Assembly: GCF_902459565.1 (NCBI RefSeq)
Contig: NZ_CABPSN010000009.1
Location: 124,001-188,000, forward strand
Direction: 5' to 3'
From: Pandoraea aquatica
Lineage (GTDB): Bacteria > Pseudomonadota > Gammaproteobacteria > Burkholderiales > Burkholderiaceae
Length of the DNA stretch: 64,000 nt
The first letter of the stretch is position 1. Each line of letters starts with the position of its first letter. The translations under genes were made by a program, and so were the position numbers. Of the stretch, positions 1 through 8,824 are shown piece after piece. The notes beneath the pieces are model-generated. The model was not told the origin of the DNA. It was given only the letters and a program-made list of their open reading frames with translations, and made no database searches.

Positions 1-681
1 GCACGGATCGACGCCGACAGCACGCGTCGCAAGGGCAGCGCACAAGCGCTCTTCGCACAGGTGCACGCGGGCGAGGTCGACATCCTGATCGGCACCCAGA
101 TGGTGGCCAAGGGGCACGACTTCCGTAACGTCACGCTCGTGGGCGTGGTCAACGCCGACAGCGCCCTCTTCTCGCATGACTTCCGGGCCGCCGAACGGCT
201 CTTCGCTCAGCTCATGCAGGTGGCGGGCCGTGCCGGACGTGCCGCGCGGGCCGACGGCCCCGGCGACGTGCTGATTCAGACGCGCTACGCATCGCATCCG
301 CTCTTCGCGTCGCTCATGCGTCACGACTACGCGGGCTTTGCCGCACAGCAACTGGAAGAGCGCCGCGTCGCACTCTTGCCGCCGTACACCCATCAGGCGC
401 TGCTGCGCGCCGAAGCCCGCAAGCTCGACGACGCGATGGCGTTCCTCAAACAAGCCCGCGAAATCGCCGCCACCCCGGCGCTGAACGACCCGCGTATCTC
501 GTTGTGGGACCCCGTCCCCATGACGATGGTCCGCATCGCGGGCACCGACCGGGCGCAACTCGTGGTCGAGAGCCCGCACCGGGGGGCACTCCAGCGCTTC
601 CTCACGCAATGGATGAGCGAATTGCGCGCGCTGAAAGCGCCCGTTCGCTGGCATCTCGAAGTCGACCCTCTCGAAATATAA
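1..681 (+). CDS. priA: Primosomal protein N' (PriA helicase), C-terminal part, cut by window edge
   Basis: PriA is the 3'-to-5' DNA helicase that reloads the replicative helicase at stalled forks. The frame is open from base 1 with no start, so the N-terminal DNA-binding and ATPase parts lie outside the window. What remains is the second helicase lobe. It includes the ILIGTQMVAKGHDF segment (helicase motif V region) and the QVAGRAGR segment (motif VI arginines), followed by the ~100-residue PriA C-terminal domain. The final residues (HLEVDPLEI) match the usual PriA ending of the form 'DVDP..'. It is followed by a 138-bp gap and then an unrelated oxidoreductase operon. Identification is firm. 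Confidence 0.93.
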   Translation, partial: ARIDADSTRRKGSAQALFAQVHAGEVDILIGTQMVAKGHDFRNVTLVGVVNADSALFSHDFRAAERLFAQLMQVAGRAGRAARADGPGDVLIQTRYASHPLFASLMRHDYAGFAAQQLEERRVALLPPYTHQALLRAEARKLDDAMAFLKQAREIAATPALNDPRISLWDPVPMTMVRIAGTDRAQLVVESPHRGALQRFLTQWMSELRALKAPVRWHLEVDPLEI

Positions 682-705
682 ATCGGTATATAGCGTTCCG
701 GAAAT

Positions 706-734
706 TTGACAATATCGGAAGAATCTCCGACGAT
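706..734 (+). promoter_or_regulatory. Possible sigma-70 promoter of the sulfite dehydrogenase operon
   Basis: TTGACA at 706-711 is a perfect -35 hexamer. Seventeen bases later GACGAT at 729-734 is a weak -10 match. The site lies about 85 bp before the sorA start. No other good match is visible in the 138-bp gap after priA. This is a pattern match only. Confidence 0.3.
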
Positions 735-819
735 GCGGCCATAAGATCGCTGCACGTCGAACGGTTCACGTCATCTGCATTGCATTTGAACGATAAGAAG
801 TCCCTACAGGAGACATCCG

Positions 820-2157
820 ATGAAGTCGCACGACCGGAGCGCCGCCCCCACGGTGCCGCAAGCCGCATCCTCTCTCGTTCCTCCCGAATACGCCTTCTCC
901 GAGTCACCGGCCGAGTCCGCGGTGGCTGAGGTGTCGCGCCGTCGCTTCCTGCGACGTGCCGGTGCCCTGGGCGTCGGGGCGAGCCTCGCGGGCCGCGCAC
1001 TCGATGTGCTCGCCGCCACGACCGCACCGCAGACGGTGACGCTGCCGTTCGCGAACGGCGAGCGCGAACTCGTCGCGTACCCGCAGAAGCGCCCGTTGAT
1101 CCGGCTGACCGCGCGTCCGCCGCAACTGGAGACGCCTTTCGAAGTATTCAACGACGGCCTGATCACGCCGAACGACGCGTTCTTCGTGCGTTATCACCTC
1201 GCGGGCATTCCGACCGACATCGATCCGGCGAAGCATCGGATTCGCGTCGGCGGCAGCGTCGCCAAGCCGCTCGATATCTCGCTGGCGTCGCTCAAGAAGG
1301 ATTTCGGCGCGCCGGTCGAACTGGTGGCCGTGCATCAGTGCTCAGGCAATAGCCGGGGGTTCTTCGAGCCTCGCGTGGGCGGCGGCCAGATCGCCAACGG
1401 TGCAATGGGCAACGCGCGCTGGCGCGGCATTCCGCTCAAACGCATTCTTGAGCGCGCGGGCGTTTCCGCCAGCGCGAAACAAGTGACGTTCGAAGGTCTC
1501 GACCGCCCGATCGTCCCGGCGACGCCCGAATTCGTGAAGGCGCTCGACCTCGACCACGCGATGGACGGCGAGGTGATGGTCGCGTTCGCGATGAACGGCA
1601 AAGACCTGCCCATGCTCAACGGCTTTCCGGTGCGCCTCGTCGTGCCGGGCTACTACGGCACGTACTGGGTCAAGCATCTGGCGGACATCAACGTCGTGGA
1701 CAAGGTGTTCGATGGCTTCTGGATGGCCACGGCGTACCGCATTCCCGACAACGACTGCAACTGTGTCGAACCGGGCAAAGCACCGGAGAAGACCAAACCG
1801 ATCGGACGCTTCACCGTGCGCTCCTTCGTCACCAGTCACACCGACGGCCAGCAAGTCGCGGCGGGCAAACCGATGCGTGTGCGCGGCATTGCGTTCGACG
1901 GTGGCGAAGGCATTCGCGACGTGCAGTTCTCGACCGACGGCGGCCAGACATGGCAGGCCGCAAAACTCGGCAACGAGTTGTCGAAGTACTCGTTCCGCGA
2001 ATGGACGGCATCGTTCACCCCACCACAAGCCGGTGAGTATGTTCTGAAAGTTCGGGCGACGAACCGCGCAGGGGTCACGCAACCGCTGCAATCGTTGTGG
2101 AATCCGGCCGGCTATCTGCGCAACGGGGTAGAAACCGTGCGCGTGGTCGCGGCTTAA
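820..2157 (+). CDS. sorA: Sulfite dehydrogenase, molybdopterin catalytic subunit (SorA/SoxC type)
   Basis: This is a periplasmic molybdenum enzyme of the sulfite oxidase family (445 residues), expected to oxidise sulfite to sulfate. A twin-arginine signal is visible at residues 39-48 (SRRRFLRRAG) followed by a hydrophobic stretch, as expected for a folded cofactor protein exported by Tat. The molybdenum-ligand cysteine should be Cys174 in HQCSGNSRGFF. The last ~120 residues form the beta-sandwich dimerisation domain (Mo-co dimer type). An AGGAG ribosome-binding site lies before ATG 820. The next gene encodes a one-haem cytochrome c, as in the SorAB enzyme of Starkeya. SoxC is the alternative name, but no other sox genes are near. 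The enzyme class is certain; the substrate is inferred. Confidence 0.85.
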   Translation: MKSHDRSAAPTVPQAASSLVPPEYAFSESPAESAVAEVSRRRFLRRAGALGVGASLAGRALDVLAATTAPQTVTLPFANGERELVAYPQKRPLIRLTARPPQLETPFEVFNDGLITPNDAFFVRYHLAGIPTDIDPAKHRIRVGGSVAKPLDISLASLKKDFGAPVELVAVHQCSGNSRGFFEPRVGGGQIANGAMGNARWRGIPLKRILERAGVSASAKQVTFEGLDRPIVPATPEFVKALDLDHAMDGEVMVAFAMNGKDLPMLNGFPVRLVVPGYYGTYWVKHLADINVVDKVFDGFWMATAYRIPDNDCNCVEPGKAPEKTKPIGRFTVRSFVTSHTDGQQVAAGKPMRVRGIAFDGGEGIRDVQFSTDGGQTWQAAKLGNELSKYSFREWTASFTPPQAGEYVLKVRATNRAGVTQPLQSLWNPAGYLRNGVETVRVVAA

Positions 2158-2171
2158 GGCGGGGGACGATC

Positions 2172-2504
2172 ATGACCTTCTCTAAACTGATGCGCAGCAC
2201 CGCCCTCGTGTTTGGTGTCGTCGGCCTGACGGCTGCTTTACCGGCCCACGCACTCGACATCAAGTTGCCGCAGGAAACGTCGCAACTCAAGGCGTCGACG
2301 CTCGCGGGTCATCAGGCCGCCAGCGCCTGGTGCGTGATGTGCCACTCCATCGACTACATCAATTCGCAGCCGCCCATGCCGTCGGCGTTCTGGCACGCCG
2401 AAGTGACCAAGATGGTGAAAGTCTACGGCGCGCCGATTCCCGAGGATCAGGTCAAGCTGATCTCCGAGTATCTGGGCAAGACTTACGGCACCGACCAGAA
2501 GTAA
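2172..2504 (+). CDS. sorB: Monohaem cytochrome c, electron acceptor of the sulfite dehydrogenase
   Basis: This is a 110-residue secreted cytochrome c. A Sec signal peptide (residues ~1-27, ending AHA) precedes one haem-binding motif CVMCH in the middle. A methionine in the PPMPSAFW segment is the likely distal haem ligand. It begins 14 bp after sorA with GGGGGA before ATG 2172. The frame stays open further upstream, but the signal peptide places the start here. The pairing with sorA fits the SorAB arrangement, in which the small cytochrome passes sulfite electrons on to the respiratory chain. No terminator was seen before the putA promoter region. Confidence 0.8.
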   Translation: MTFSKLMRSTALVFGVVGLTAALPAHALDIKLPQETSQLKASTLAGHQAASAWCVMCHSIDYINSQPPMPSAFWHAEVTKMVKVYGAPIPEDQVKLISEYLGKTYGTDQK

Positions 2505-2543
2505 CGCAGTCACGCGCCGTTGGTTGACCTATGAGCAGCAATG

Positions 2544-2598
2544 GGGTGCAACCCTAATTTTGACTCTGGTTGCACCTCTTTCGAAACCCGGTTACGAT
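2544..2598 (+). promoter_or_regulatory. putA promoter overlapped by an inverted pair of PutA operator motifs
   Basis: The element GGTGCAACC (2546-2553) and its reverse GGTTGCACC (2568-2576) face each other, giving GTTGCA once on each strand (2547-2552 reverse, 2569-2574 forward). GTTGCA is the published recognition hexamer of the ribbon-helix-helix domain of E. coli PutA. The second motif is also the core of a promoter: -35 TTGCAC at 2570-2575, a 17-bp spacer, and -10 TACGAT at 2593-2598. PutA bound here would cover the -35 box. Since this PutA keeps its ribbon-helix-helix domain, autorepression released by proline is the simple reading. Confidence 0.6.
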
Positions 2599-2663
2599 GC
2601 CGCCATTCACCCGCTATGGGTGTCACGCATTTTTGCGTTTTCGCGTCATCAGGGTCCCTTCTC

Positions 2664-5600
2664 ATGGCTAATACCACTCTCGGCGTCAAGGTCGACGATA
2701 TCCTGCGCACCCGTCTCAAGACGGCCGCCCAGCAAATCGAGCGCACCCCCCACTGGCTCATTAAACAGGCGATCTTCGCCTATCTGGAGCGCATCGAAAG
2801 CGGCGCGCTGCCGCCCGAGCTAAGCGGTGCAACCCAGTCGGGCACCGAGGTGATCGACGGCCATGCCGGCGACGACACCGTGCCGCATCCGTTCCTGGAA
2901 TTCGCGCAGAACGTGCAACCGCAGTCGGTGCTGCGTGCGGCCATCACGGCCGCGTATCGCCGTCCGGAACCTGAGTGCGTGCCCGTGCTGGTCGGTCAGG
3001 CCAAGCTTGCGCCGGCCACGGCCACGCTGGCCTCCGATCTCGCCCGCAAGCTCGTCGTCGCGCTGCGCGGCAAGAGCACCGGCGGTGGTGTCGAAGGCCT
3101 GATCCACGAATTCTCGCTGTCGAGCCAGGAAGGCGTGGCGCTGATGTGTCTGGCCGAAGCGCTGCTGCGTATTCCCGACAAGGCCACGCGCGACGCGCTC
3201 ATCCGCGACAAGATCAGCAAGGGTGACTGGCACGCCCACATGGGCAACTCGCCATCGATGTTCGTCAACGCCGCCACCTGGGGCCTGATGATCACGGGCA
3301 AGCTCGTCACCACGACGAGCGAAGCGGGTCTGACCAAAGCCCTCACGCGCCTGATCGGCCGTGGCGGCGAACCGCTCATCCGCAAGGGCGTCGACATCGC
3401 CATGCGTCTGATGGGCGAGCAATTCGTCACGGGCGAGACCATCTCCGAAGCCCTCGCCAACAGCCGCAAGTACGAAGCTCAGGGCTTCCGCTACTCGTAC
3501 GACATGCTCGGCGAAGCGGCAACGACGGAAGAAGACGCACAGCGTTACTACGCCAGCTACGAGCAAGCGATCCATGCCATCGGCAAGGCATCGGCCGGAC
3601 GCGGCATCTACGAGGGCCCGGGCATCTCGATCAAGCTCTCGGCACTGCATCCGCGCTATTCGCGCAGCCAGCACGAGCGCACGGTCACCGAGCTGCTGCC
3701 GCGCGTGCAGGCGTTGGCCAAGCTGGCCCGCTCGTACGACATCGGCCTGAACATCGACGCCGAAGAAGCCGACCGTCTCGAAATCTCGCTCGATCTGCTC
3801 GAAGCGCTGTGCTTCGATCCGGAACTGGCGGGCTGGAACGGCATCGGTTTCGTGGTGCAGGCGTATCAGAAGCGCTGCCCGTTCGTGATCGACTTCATCA
3901 TTGATCTGGCACGCCGCAGCCGTCACCGCATCATGGTGCGTCTGGTCAAGGGTGCGTACTGGGATACCGAAATCAAGCGCGCACAGGTCGACGGCCTCGA
4001 AGGCTATCCGGTCTACACGCGCAAGATCTATACGGACGTGTCGTACCTCGCCTGCGCGAAGAAGCTGCTCGCGGTGCCGGACGCCATCTATCCGCAATTC
4101 GCCACGCACAACGCGTACACGCTGTCGGCGATCTATCACCTCGCGGGCAATAACTACTATCCCGGCCAGTACGAGTTCCAGTGCCTGCACGGCATGGGCG
4201 AGCCGCTGTACGAGGAAGTCGTCGGTCCGATCGCTGCGGGCAAGCTGGCGCGTCCGTGCCGCGTGTACGCCCCGGTCGGCACGCATGAAACGCTGCTCGC
4301 TTACCTCGTGCGCCGTCTGCTGGAAAACGGTGCGAACACGTCGTTCGTCAACCGTATCGCGGACGAAACCGTCAGCGTCGACGAACTGATCGCCGACCCG
4401 ATTACCGAAGCTGAGAAGGTGCAACCGCTCGGCGCGCCGCACGCCAAGATTCCGCTGCCGCGCGAACTGTACGGCGCGTCGCGCGCCAACTCGTCGGGCT
4501 TCGATCTCTCGAACGAACACCGTCTGGCTTCGCTGTCGTCAGCGCTGCTCGCCAGCGCGGGCACGCCGTGGCGCGCCGCCCCGATGCTGGGCGACGGCGA
4601 ACGCACGGCAGGCACGCCGCGCGCTGTACGCAACCCGGCCGACCTGCGCGACATCGTCGGTCAGGTGATCGAAGCGACGTCTGCCGACGTGGAAGCCGCA
4701 CTGACGCACGCCGTGGCCGCCGCCCCGATCTGGCAAGCCACGCCGGTCGAAGAGCGTGCCGACTGCCTGATGCGCTCGGCTGACCTGCTCGAAGCGCATA
4801 TGCCCACGCTCATGGGCCTGTGCGTGCGTGAAGCGGGCAAGTCGCTGCCGAACGCCGTTGCCGAAGTCCGCGAAGCCGTCGACTTCCTGCGCTACTACGC
4901 CGCGCAGATTCGTCAGGGCTTCTCGAACGACACGCACCGTCCGCTGGGTCCGGTCCTGTGTATCAGCCCGTGGAACTTCCCGCTCGCCATCTTCGTCGGT
5001 CAGGTCGCTGCGGCGCTCGCCGCCGGTAACCCGGTCATCGCCAAGCCCGCCGAGCAAACCCCGCTCATCGCCGCCGAAGCCGTGCGTCTGATGCAAGCCG
5101 CGGGTGTGCCGTCCGGCGCGCTGCAACTGCTGCCGGGCACGGGCGAGACCGTCGGCGCCGCGCTCGTGGCCGACGCCCGCACCAAGGCCGTGATGTTCAC
5201 CGGCTCGACCGAAGTGGCCCGCATCATCGCGCGCACGCTGGCCGATCGTCTGGACGCGAACGGCCGTCCGATCCCGCTGATCGCGGAGACCGGTGGTCAG
5301 AACGCCATGATCGTCGACTCGTCGGCACTGCCCGAACAGGTGGTGTACGACGTACTCGCCTCGGCCTTCGACTCGGCCGGTCAGCGCTGCTCGGCCCTGC
5401 GTGTGCTGTGCTTGCAGGACGACATCGCCGACAAGACGCTGCACATGCTCAAGGGCGCGATGCAGGAACTCGCCATCGGCAACCCGGACCGTCTGTCCAT
5501 CGACGTCGGCCCGGTGATCGACGCCGAAGCGCAGAACGGCATCACCCGTCACATCGAACAGATGCGCGGCAAGGGCTTCCCGGTCGAACAACTCACGCTG

Positions 5601-6578
5601 CCGGACGCCGCGCGTCACGGCACCTTCGTGCCGCCGACACTCATCGAGCTGACCGACCTGAAGGCGCTGCAACGCGAAGTTTTCGGTCCGGTGCTGCACG
5701 TGATTCGCTTCAAGCGTGCGCAACTCGACAAGCTGCTCGACCAGATCAACGGCACGGGCTACGGCCTGACATTCGGTGTGCATACGCGTATCGACGAGAC
5801 CATCGCTTATGTGACCGAGCGTGCGCATGTCGGCAACGTCTATGTGAACCGTAATGTGATCGGTGCTGTGGTCGGTGTGCAGCCGTTCGGCGGTGAAGGT
5901 TTGTCTGGGACGGGTCCGAAAGCGGGCGGTCCGATGTATCTGCCGCGACTGCTGGCGACGCGTCCGGCCGCCCTCGCACCGGAGCTGAACCGCAACGAAG
6001 CTGCGCTCTCGCCGCTGGTGAACTTCCGCGACTGGCTGCGCCAGCAATCGGACAGCGCCCCTGCGATCGATCGCGTCGACCGTTATCTGGCGACGTCTGC
6101 ACTCGACGCCACCGCCGTGCTGCCGGGTCCGACCGGCGAGCGCAATACGTACGGTCTGGAGCCGCGTGGCCCGGTGCTGTGTGTCGCTGCGACGACACTC
6201 GGTGCGCGCACGCAACTCGCGGCCGTGCTGGCGACGGGCAACAACGCGGTCTTCACCGACAGCGCCGCCGCCCGCGAACTCGTGGGTGCGTTGCCCGCGA
6301 CGCTCAAGGGACGTGCATCGGTGCTGGCAGCCGGCGCGGACGCCGCGAGCGAAGCGGCGCTGGCTGCGGTGCTGTTCGAAGGCGACAGCGACGAGTTGCG
6401 CACCCTGAACCGCCGCATCGCCACGCGTAACGGTCCGATTCTGTCGATGCAGGGCCTCGCTCCCGAGGCGTTGGCGGCTGGCGACGACTACGCACTGGAA
6501 CGTCTGTTGTGCGAACGCTCGGTGTCGGTCAACACGGCCGCCGCCGGCGGTAACGCCAACCTCATGACCATCGGCTGA
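2664..6578 (+). CDS. putA: Trifunctional proline utilisation protein PutA (repressor, proline dehydrogenase, P5C dehydrogenase)
   Basis: PutA oxidises proline to glutamate in two steps and also represses its own gene (1304 residues). In order, it has a ribbon-helix-helix DNA-binding domain at ~1-45 (TLGVKVDDILRTRLK) and an FAD proline dehydrogenase barrel at ~200-560, with RLVKGAYWD and the C-terminal part of the barrel visible. The NAD-dependent aldehyde dehydrogenase lies at ~650-1120, with Glu875 in LIAETGGQN and catalytic Cys909 in GQRCSALR. A ~180-residue C-terminal domain of the long-PutA type completes it. ATG 2664 was chosen because it starts the ribbon-helix-helix domain and follows AGGG; the frame extends upstream through the promoter. 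The proline transporter follows 484 bp downstream. Confidence 0.95.
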   Translation: MANTTLGVKVDDILRTRLKTAAQQIERTPHWLIKQAIFAYLERIESGALPPELSGATQSGTEVIDGHAGDDTVPHPFLEFAQNVQPQSVLRAAITAAYRRPEPECVPVLVGQAKLAPATATLASDLARKLVVALRGKSTGGGVEGLIHEFSLSSQEGVALMCLAEALLRIPDKATRDALIRDKISKGDWHAHMGNSPSMFVNAATWGLMITGKLVTTTSEAGLTKALTRLIGRGGEPLIRKGVDIAMRLMGEQFVTGETISEALANSRKYEAQGFRYSYDMLGEAATTEEDAQRYYASYEQAIHAIGKASAGRGIYEGPGISIKLSALHPRYSRSQHERTVTELLPRVQALAKLARSYDIGLNIDAEEADRLEISLDLLEALCFDPELAGWNGIGFVVQAYQKRCPFVIDFIIDLARRSRHRIMVRLVKGAYWDTEIKRAQVDGLEGYPVYTRKIYTDVSYLACAKKLLAVPDAIYPQFATHNAYTLSAIYHLAGNNYYPGQYEFQCLHGMGEPLYEEVVGPIAAGKLARPCRVYAPVGTHETLLAYLVRRLLENGANTSFVNRIADETVSVDELIADPITEAEKVQPLGAPHAKIPLPRELYGASRANSSGFDLSNEHRLASLSSALLASAGTPWRAAPMLGDGERTAGTPRAVRNPADLRDIVGQVIEATSADVEAALTHAVAAAPIWQATPVEERADCLMRSADLLEAHMPTLMGLCVREAGKSLPNAVAEVREAVDFLRYYAAQIRQGFSNDTHRPLGPVLCISPWNFPLAIFVGQVAAALAAGNPVIAKPAEQTPLIAAEAVRLMQAAGVPSGALQLLPGTGETVGAALVADARTKAVMFTGSTEVARIIARTLADRLDANGRPIPLIAETGGQNAMIVDSSALPEQVVYDVLASAFDSAGQRCSALRVLCLQDDIADKTLHMLKGAMQELAIGNPDRLSIDVGPVIDAEAQNGITRHIEQMRGKGFPVEQLTLPDAARHGTFVPPTLIELTDLKALQREVFGPVLHVIRFKRAQLDKLLDQINGTGYGLTFGVHTRIDETIAYVTERAHVGNVYVNRNVIGAVVGVQPFGGEGLSGTGPKAGGPMYLPRLLATRPAALAPELNRNEAALSPLVNFRDWLRQQSDSAPAIDRVDRYLATSALDATAVLPGPTGERNTYGLEPRGPVLCVAATTLGARTQLAAVLATGNNAVFTDSAAARELVGALPATLKGRASVLAAGADAASEAALAAVLFEGDSDELRTLNRRIATRNGPILSMQGLAPEALAAGDDYALERLLCERSVSVNTAAAGGNANLMTIG

Positions 6579-6601
6579 TCGTTCGATCCATCGATGTCAT
6601 C

Positions 6602-6650
6602 CCGCCGGATTTAGCGACGTCTCCTCCCGGATTCGTCCTAAATCTGGCGG
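6602..6650 (+). terminator. Inverted repeat after putA, possible terminator
   Basis: CCGCCGGATTTAG (6602-6614) pairs with CTAAATCTGGCGG (6638-6650) over 13 bp with one G-U pair, and the loop is 23 nt. It lies 24 bp after the putA stop. The following CGTCGTTTCCC is only weakly U-rich, so it may be a terminator or a protected mRNA 3' end. Confidence 0.4.
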
Positions 6651-7062
6651 CGTCGTTTCCCGCAGTCACCCCCGTCATTCCCCTGCTATTTCCCTGCTGA
6701 CGCCCCGGTTTGACACCGAATTCGGGGTACGTCGTCGCAACAATCCCCCGCCGCAAACGTCTCGTACGAGACCGTTCCCCGCACCCGCCGCCGCCTCCGC
6801 GACATCTTCCGCAAACCCTGCGCACTGCCGTCACCTCGCTTGCGTCGTCGTCGCGCCGCTAGCTGCGTACATGCGCAATTTGAGCGAAATCGGGGTATCG
6901 TCGCGCCCGCCCCCGACATATAACGCGTCTCACCGCCTTCGAGCGGTTAACCCGTGCCGGCGACACGTATCGTCGGCCATCGCGGTCTTCAGTACGCGTT
7001 TGCCCCTTTCGTCATGCCGGAAGACAGGCACGGCGCGCGCCTGAGCCGTACAAGGAGGCAAC
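6651..7062. other. putA-putP intergenic region
   Basis: No convincing gene was found in this stretch. An imperfect direct repeat of about 18 bp is visible (ATTCGGGGTACGTCGTCGC near 6720 and AATCGGGGTATCGTCGC near 6888). TATAAC at 6919-6924 could be a -10 box, but no matching -35 was seen. No GTTGCA pair like that of putA is present. A very strong ribosome-binding site (AAGGAGG, ~7051-7057) precedes putP. Confidence 0.4.
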
Positions 7063-8616
7063 ATGTCCCTTTGGAATCCCACGGCGGTCTCGTTCACCGT
7101 CTATTTGCTGTTGATGTTGGTGATCGGCTGGCTCGGCTATCGATCTACCAATAACCTCTCGGACTACATTCTGGGCGGACGCCGTCTCGGCAGCTTCGTC
7201 ACCGCGCTGTCCGCAGGTGCCTCCGACATGAGCGGCTGGCTGCTGCTCGGCCTGCCTGGCGCGATCTATGTCGGCGGCCTGTCTGGCGTTTGGATCGCCA
7301 TCGGCCTGGCCATCGGCGCGTGGGCCAACTGGCGTCTCGTGGCGGCACGGCTGCGGGTGCACACGGAAGTCTGCGGCAACGCACTGACGCTGCCCGAATA
7401 CCTGACGCAACGCTTCGGCGACCGCAGTCACGTGTTGCGCATCGTCACGGCGCTCGTGATCCTCACCTTCTTCACGATCTATTGCGCGTCAGGCGTGGTG
7501 GCCGGGGCGCGTCTGTTCGAAACGATGTTCGGTCTCGACTATCACACCGCCTTGTGGATCGGCGCGGTCGCGACCATTGCGTACGTCTTCATCGGCGGCT
7601 TCCTCGCCGTGAGCTGGACGGACACGGTGCAGGCTTCGCTGATGTTCGCAGCGCTCGTCGTCACGCCGATTGCCGTCATCACCATCGACGGCGGACCGGT
7701 GGCCGCGGTCACGGCGGTCACCGCCGTGCATCCCGCACACACCGACTGGTTCGGCGATCTCGCGCCCATCGGCGTGATCTCGATGCTCGCCTGGGGTCTC
7801 GGCTATTTCGGTCAGCCGCACATTCTGGTGCGCTTCATGGCCGCGCGCTCGGCGGCGGCGATTCCGCAGGCGCGTCGCATCTGCATGACGTGGATGGTGC
7901 TGTGCCTGGCGGGCGCGGTGGCCGTGGGCTTCTTCGGACTGGCCTTCTATAGCGCACGGCCCGGGCTGGGCGCGGGTGTGCAAGCGAACGCCGAAACCAT
8001 CTTCATGGCGCTCACGACGCAACTCTTCACGCCGTGGCTTGCGGGTGTGCTGCTGGCTGCGATTCTCGCGGCCGTCATGAGCACGCTGTCGTGTCAGTTG
8101 CTGGTGTGCTCCAGCGCGCTCACGGAAGACCTCTACAAGACGTTTGCACGTGGACCAGTGAGCCAGAAGCGTCTGGTGTGGATCGGTCGCGCGATGGTAC
8201 TGGCCGTGGCCGTGGTGGCCGTGCTGCTCGCGATGGATCCGAATAGCCGCGTGCTCGGCATGGTCAGCTACGCGTGGGCGGGCTTCGGCGCCGCCTTCGG
8301 TCCGCTGGTGCTGGCCACCCTGCTGTGGCCGCGCGTCACTCGTAACGGGGCATTGGCGGGCATCGTGGTCGGTGCGGCCACGGTCCTGATCTGGAAGCAG
8401 TTCGGCTGGTTCGACCTGTACGAGATCGTGCCGGGCTTCGCGCTGGGCGGTCTGGCACTGTATGTCGTCAGCCGTCTGGATCGCGCGCCGAGCGCCGAGG
8501 TGCTGGCCCGCTACGCCGCCGCCGAAACGATGCTGAAGGACATTCGCGAAGGTAAATCGACCGGCGAAGTCATGGGCGGTGGCACCGACACCCCGGTGGC
8601 GCAACCTTCGCCATAA
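7063..8616 (+). CDS. putP: Sodium/proline symporter PutP
   Basis: This is an inner-membrane carrier of the sodium/solute symporter family, 517 residues with about 13 hydrophobic segments. The N-terminal TM1-TM2 region with SDYILGGRRLG and the ALSAGASDMSGWLLLGLPGA segment is diagnostic for PutP; the Ser/Asp residues there bind sodium and proline. Its length is close to E. coli PutP (502). AAGGAGG lies before ATG 7063. Its place downstream of putA makes a proline-uptake role very likely, feeding PutA on the membrane. The hydrophilic C-terminal tail of ~45 residues is slightly longer than usual. Confidence 0.92.
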   Translation: MSLWNPTAVSFTVYLLLMLVIGWLGYRSTNNLSDYILGGRRLGSFVTALSAGASDMSGWLLLGLPGAIYVGGLSGVWIAIGLAIGAWANWRLVAARLRVHTEVCGNALTLPEYLTQRFGDRSHVLRIVTALVILTFFTIYCASGVVAGARLFETMFGLDYHTALWIGAVATIAYVFIGGFLAVSWTDTVQASLMFAALVVTPIAVITIDGGPVAAVTAVTAVHPAHTDWFGDLAPIGVISMLAWGLGYFGQPHILVRFMAARSAAAIPQARRICMTWMVLCLAGAVAVGFFGLAFYSARPGLGAGVQANAETIFMALTTQLFTPWLAGVLLAAILAAVMSTLSCQLLVCSSALTEDLYKTFARGPVSQKRLVWIGRAMVLAVAVVAVLLAMDPNSRVLGMVSYAWAGFGAAFGPLVLATLLWPRVTRNGALAGIVVGAATVLIWKQFGWFDLYEIVPGFALGGLALYVVSRLDRAPSAEVLARYAAAETMLKDIREGKSTGEVMGGGTDTPVAQPSP

Positions 8617-8824
8617 GGCGGTAGCACCTTCTATCGGAATTTCTCCCTCTTGACCGGCGCGAGCAGCCATCCAATACTGCCGCGTCGGACGCATTTTGCG
8701 TTTGATTGCGATTGATGCCGCCACGGGTCAACCGGCCCGATGTTGACGGCGTTTCAAGAAAGGCGTGCCGCGGCGATCCCGCAGACACGCCACTCAACGA
8801 CAAACACATGCAAGGAGAGGGTTG

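Noticed and set aside
2822-2834. Third PutA motif (GGTGCAACC) inside the putA coding region
   Set aside because: It is a single copy within codons for the segment after the DNA-binding domain; without a partner or promoter it is likely chance.
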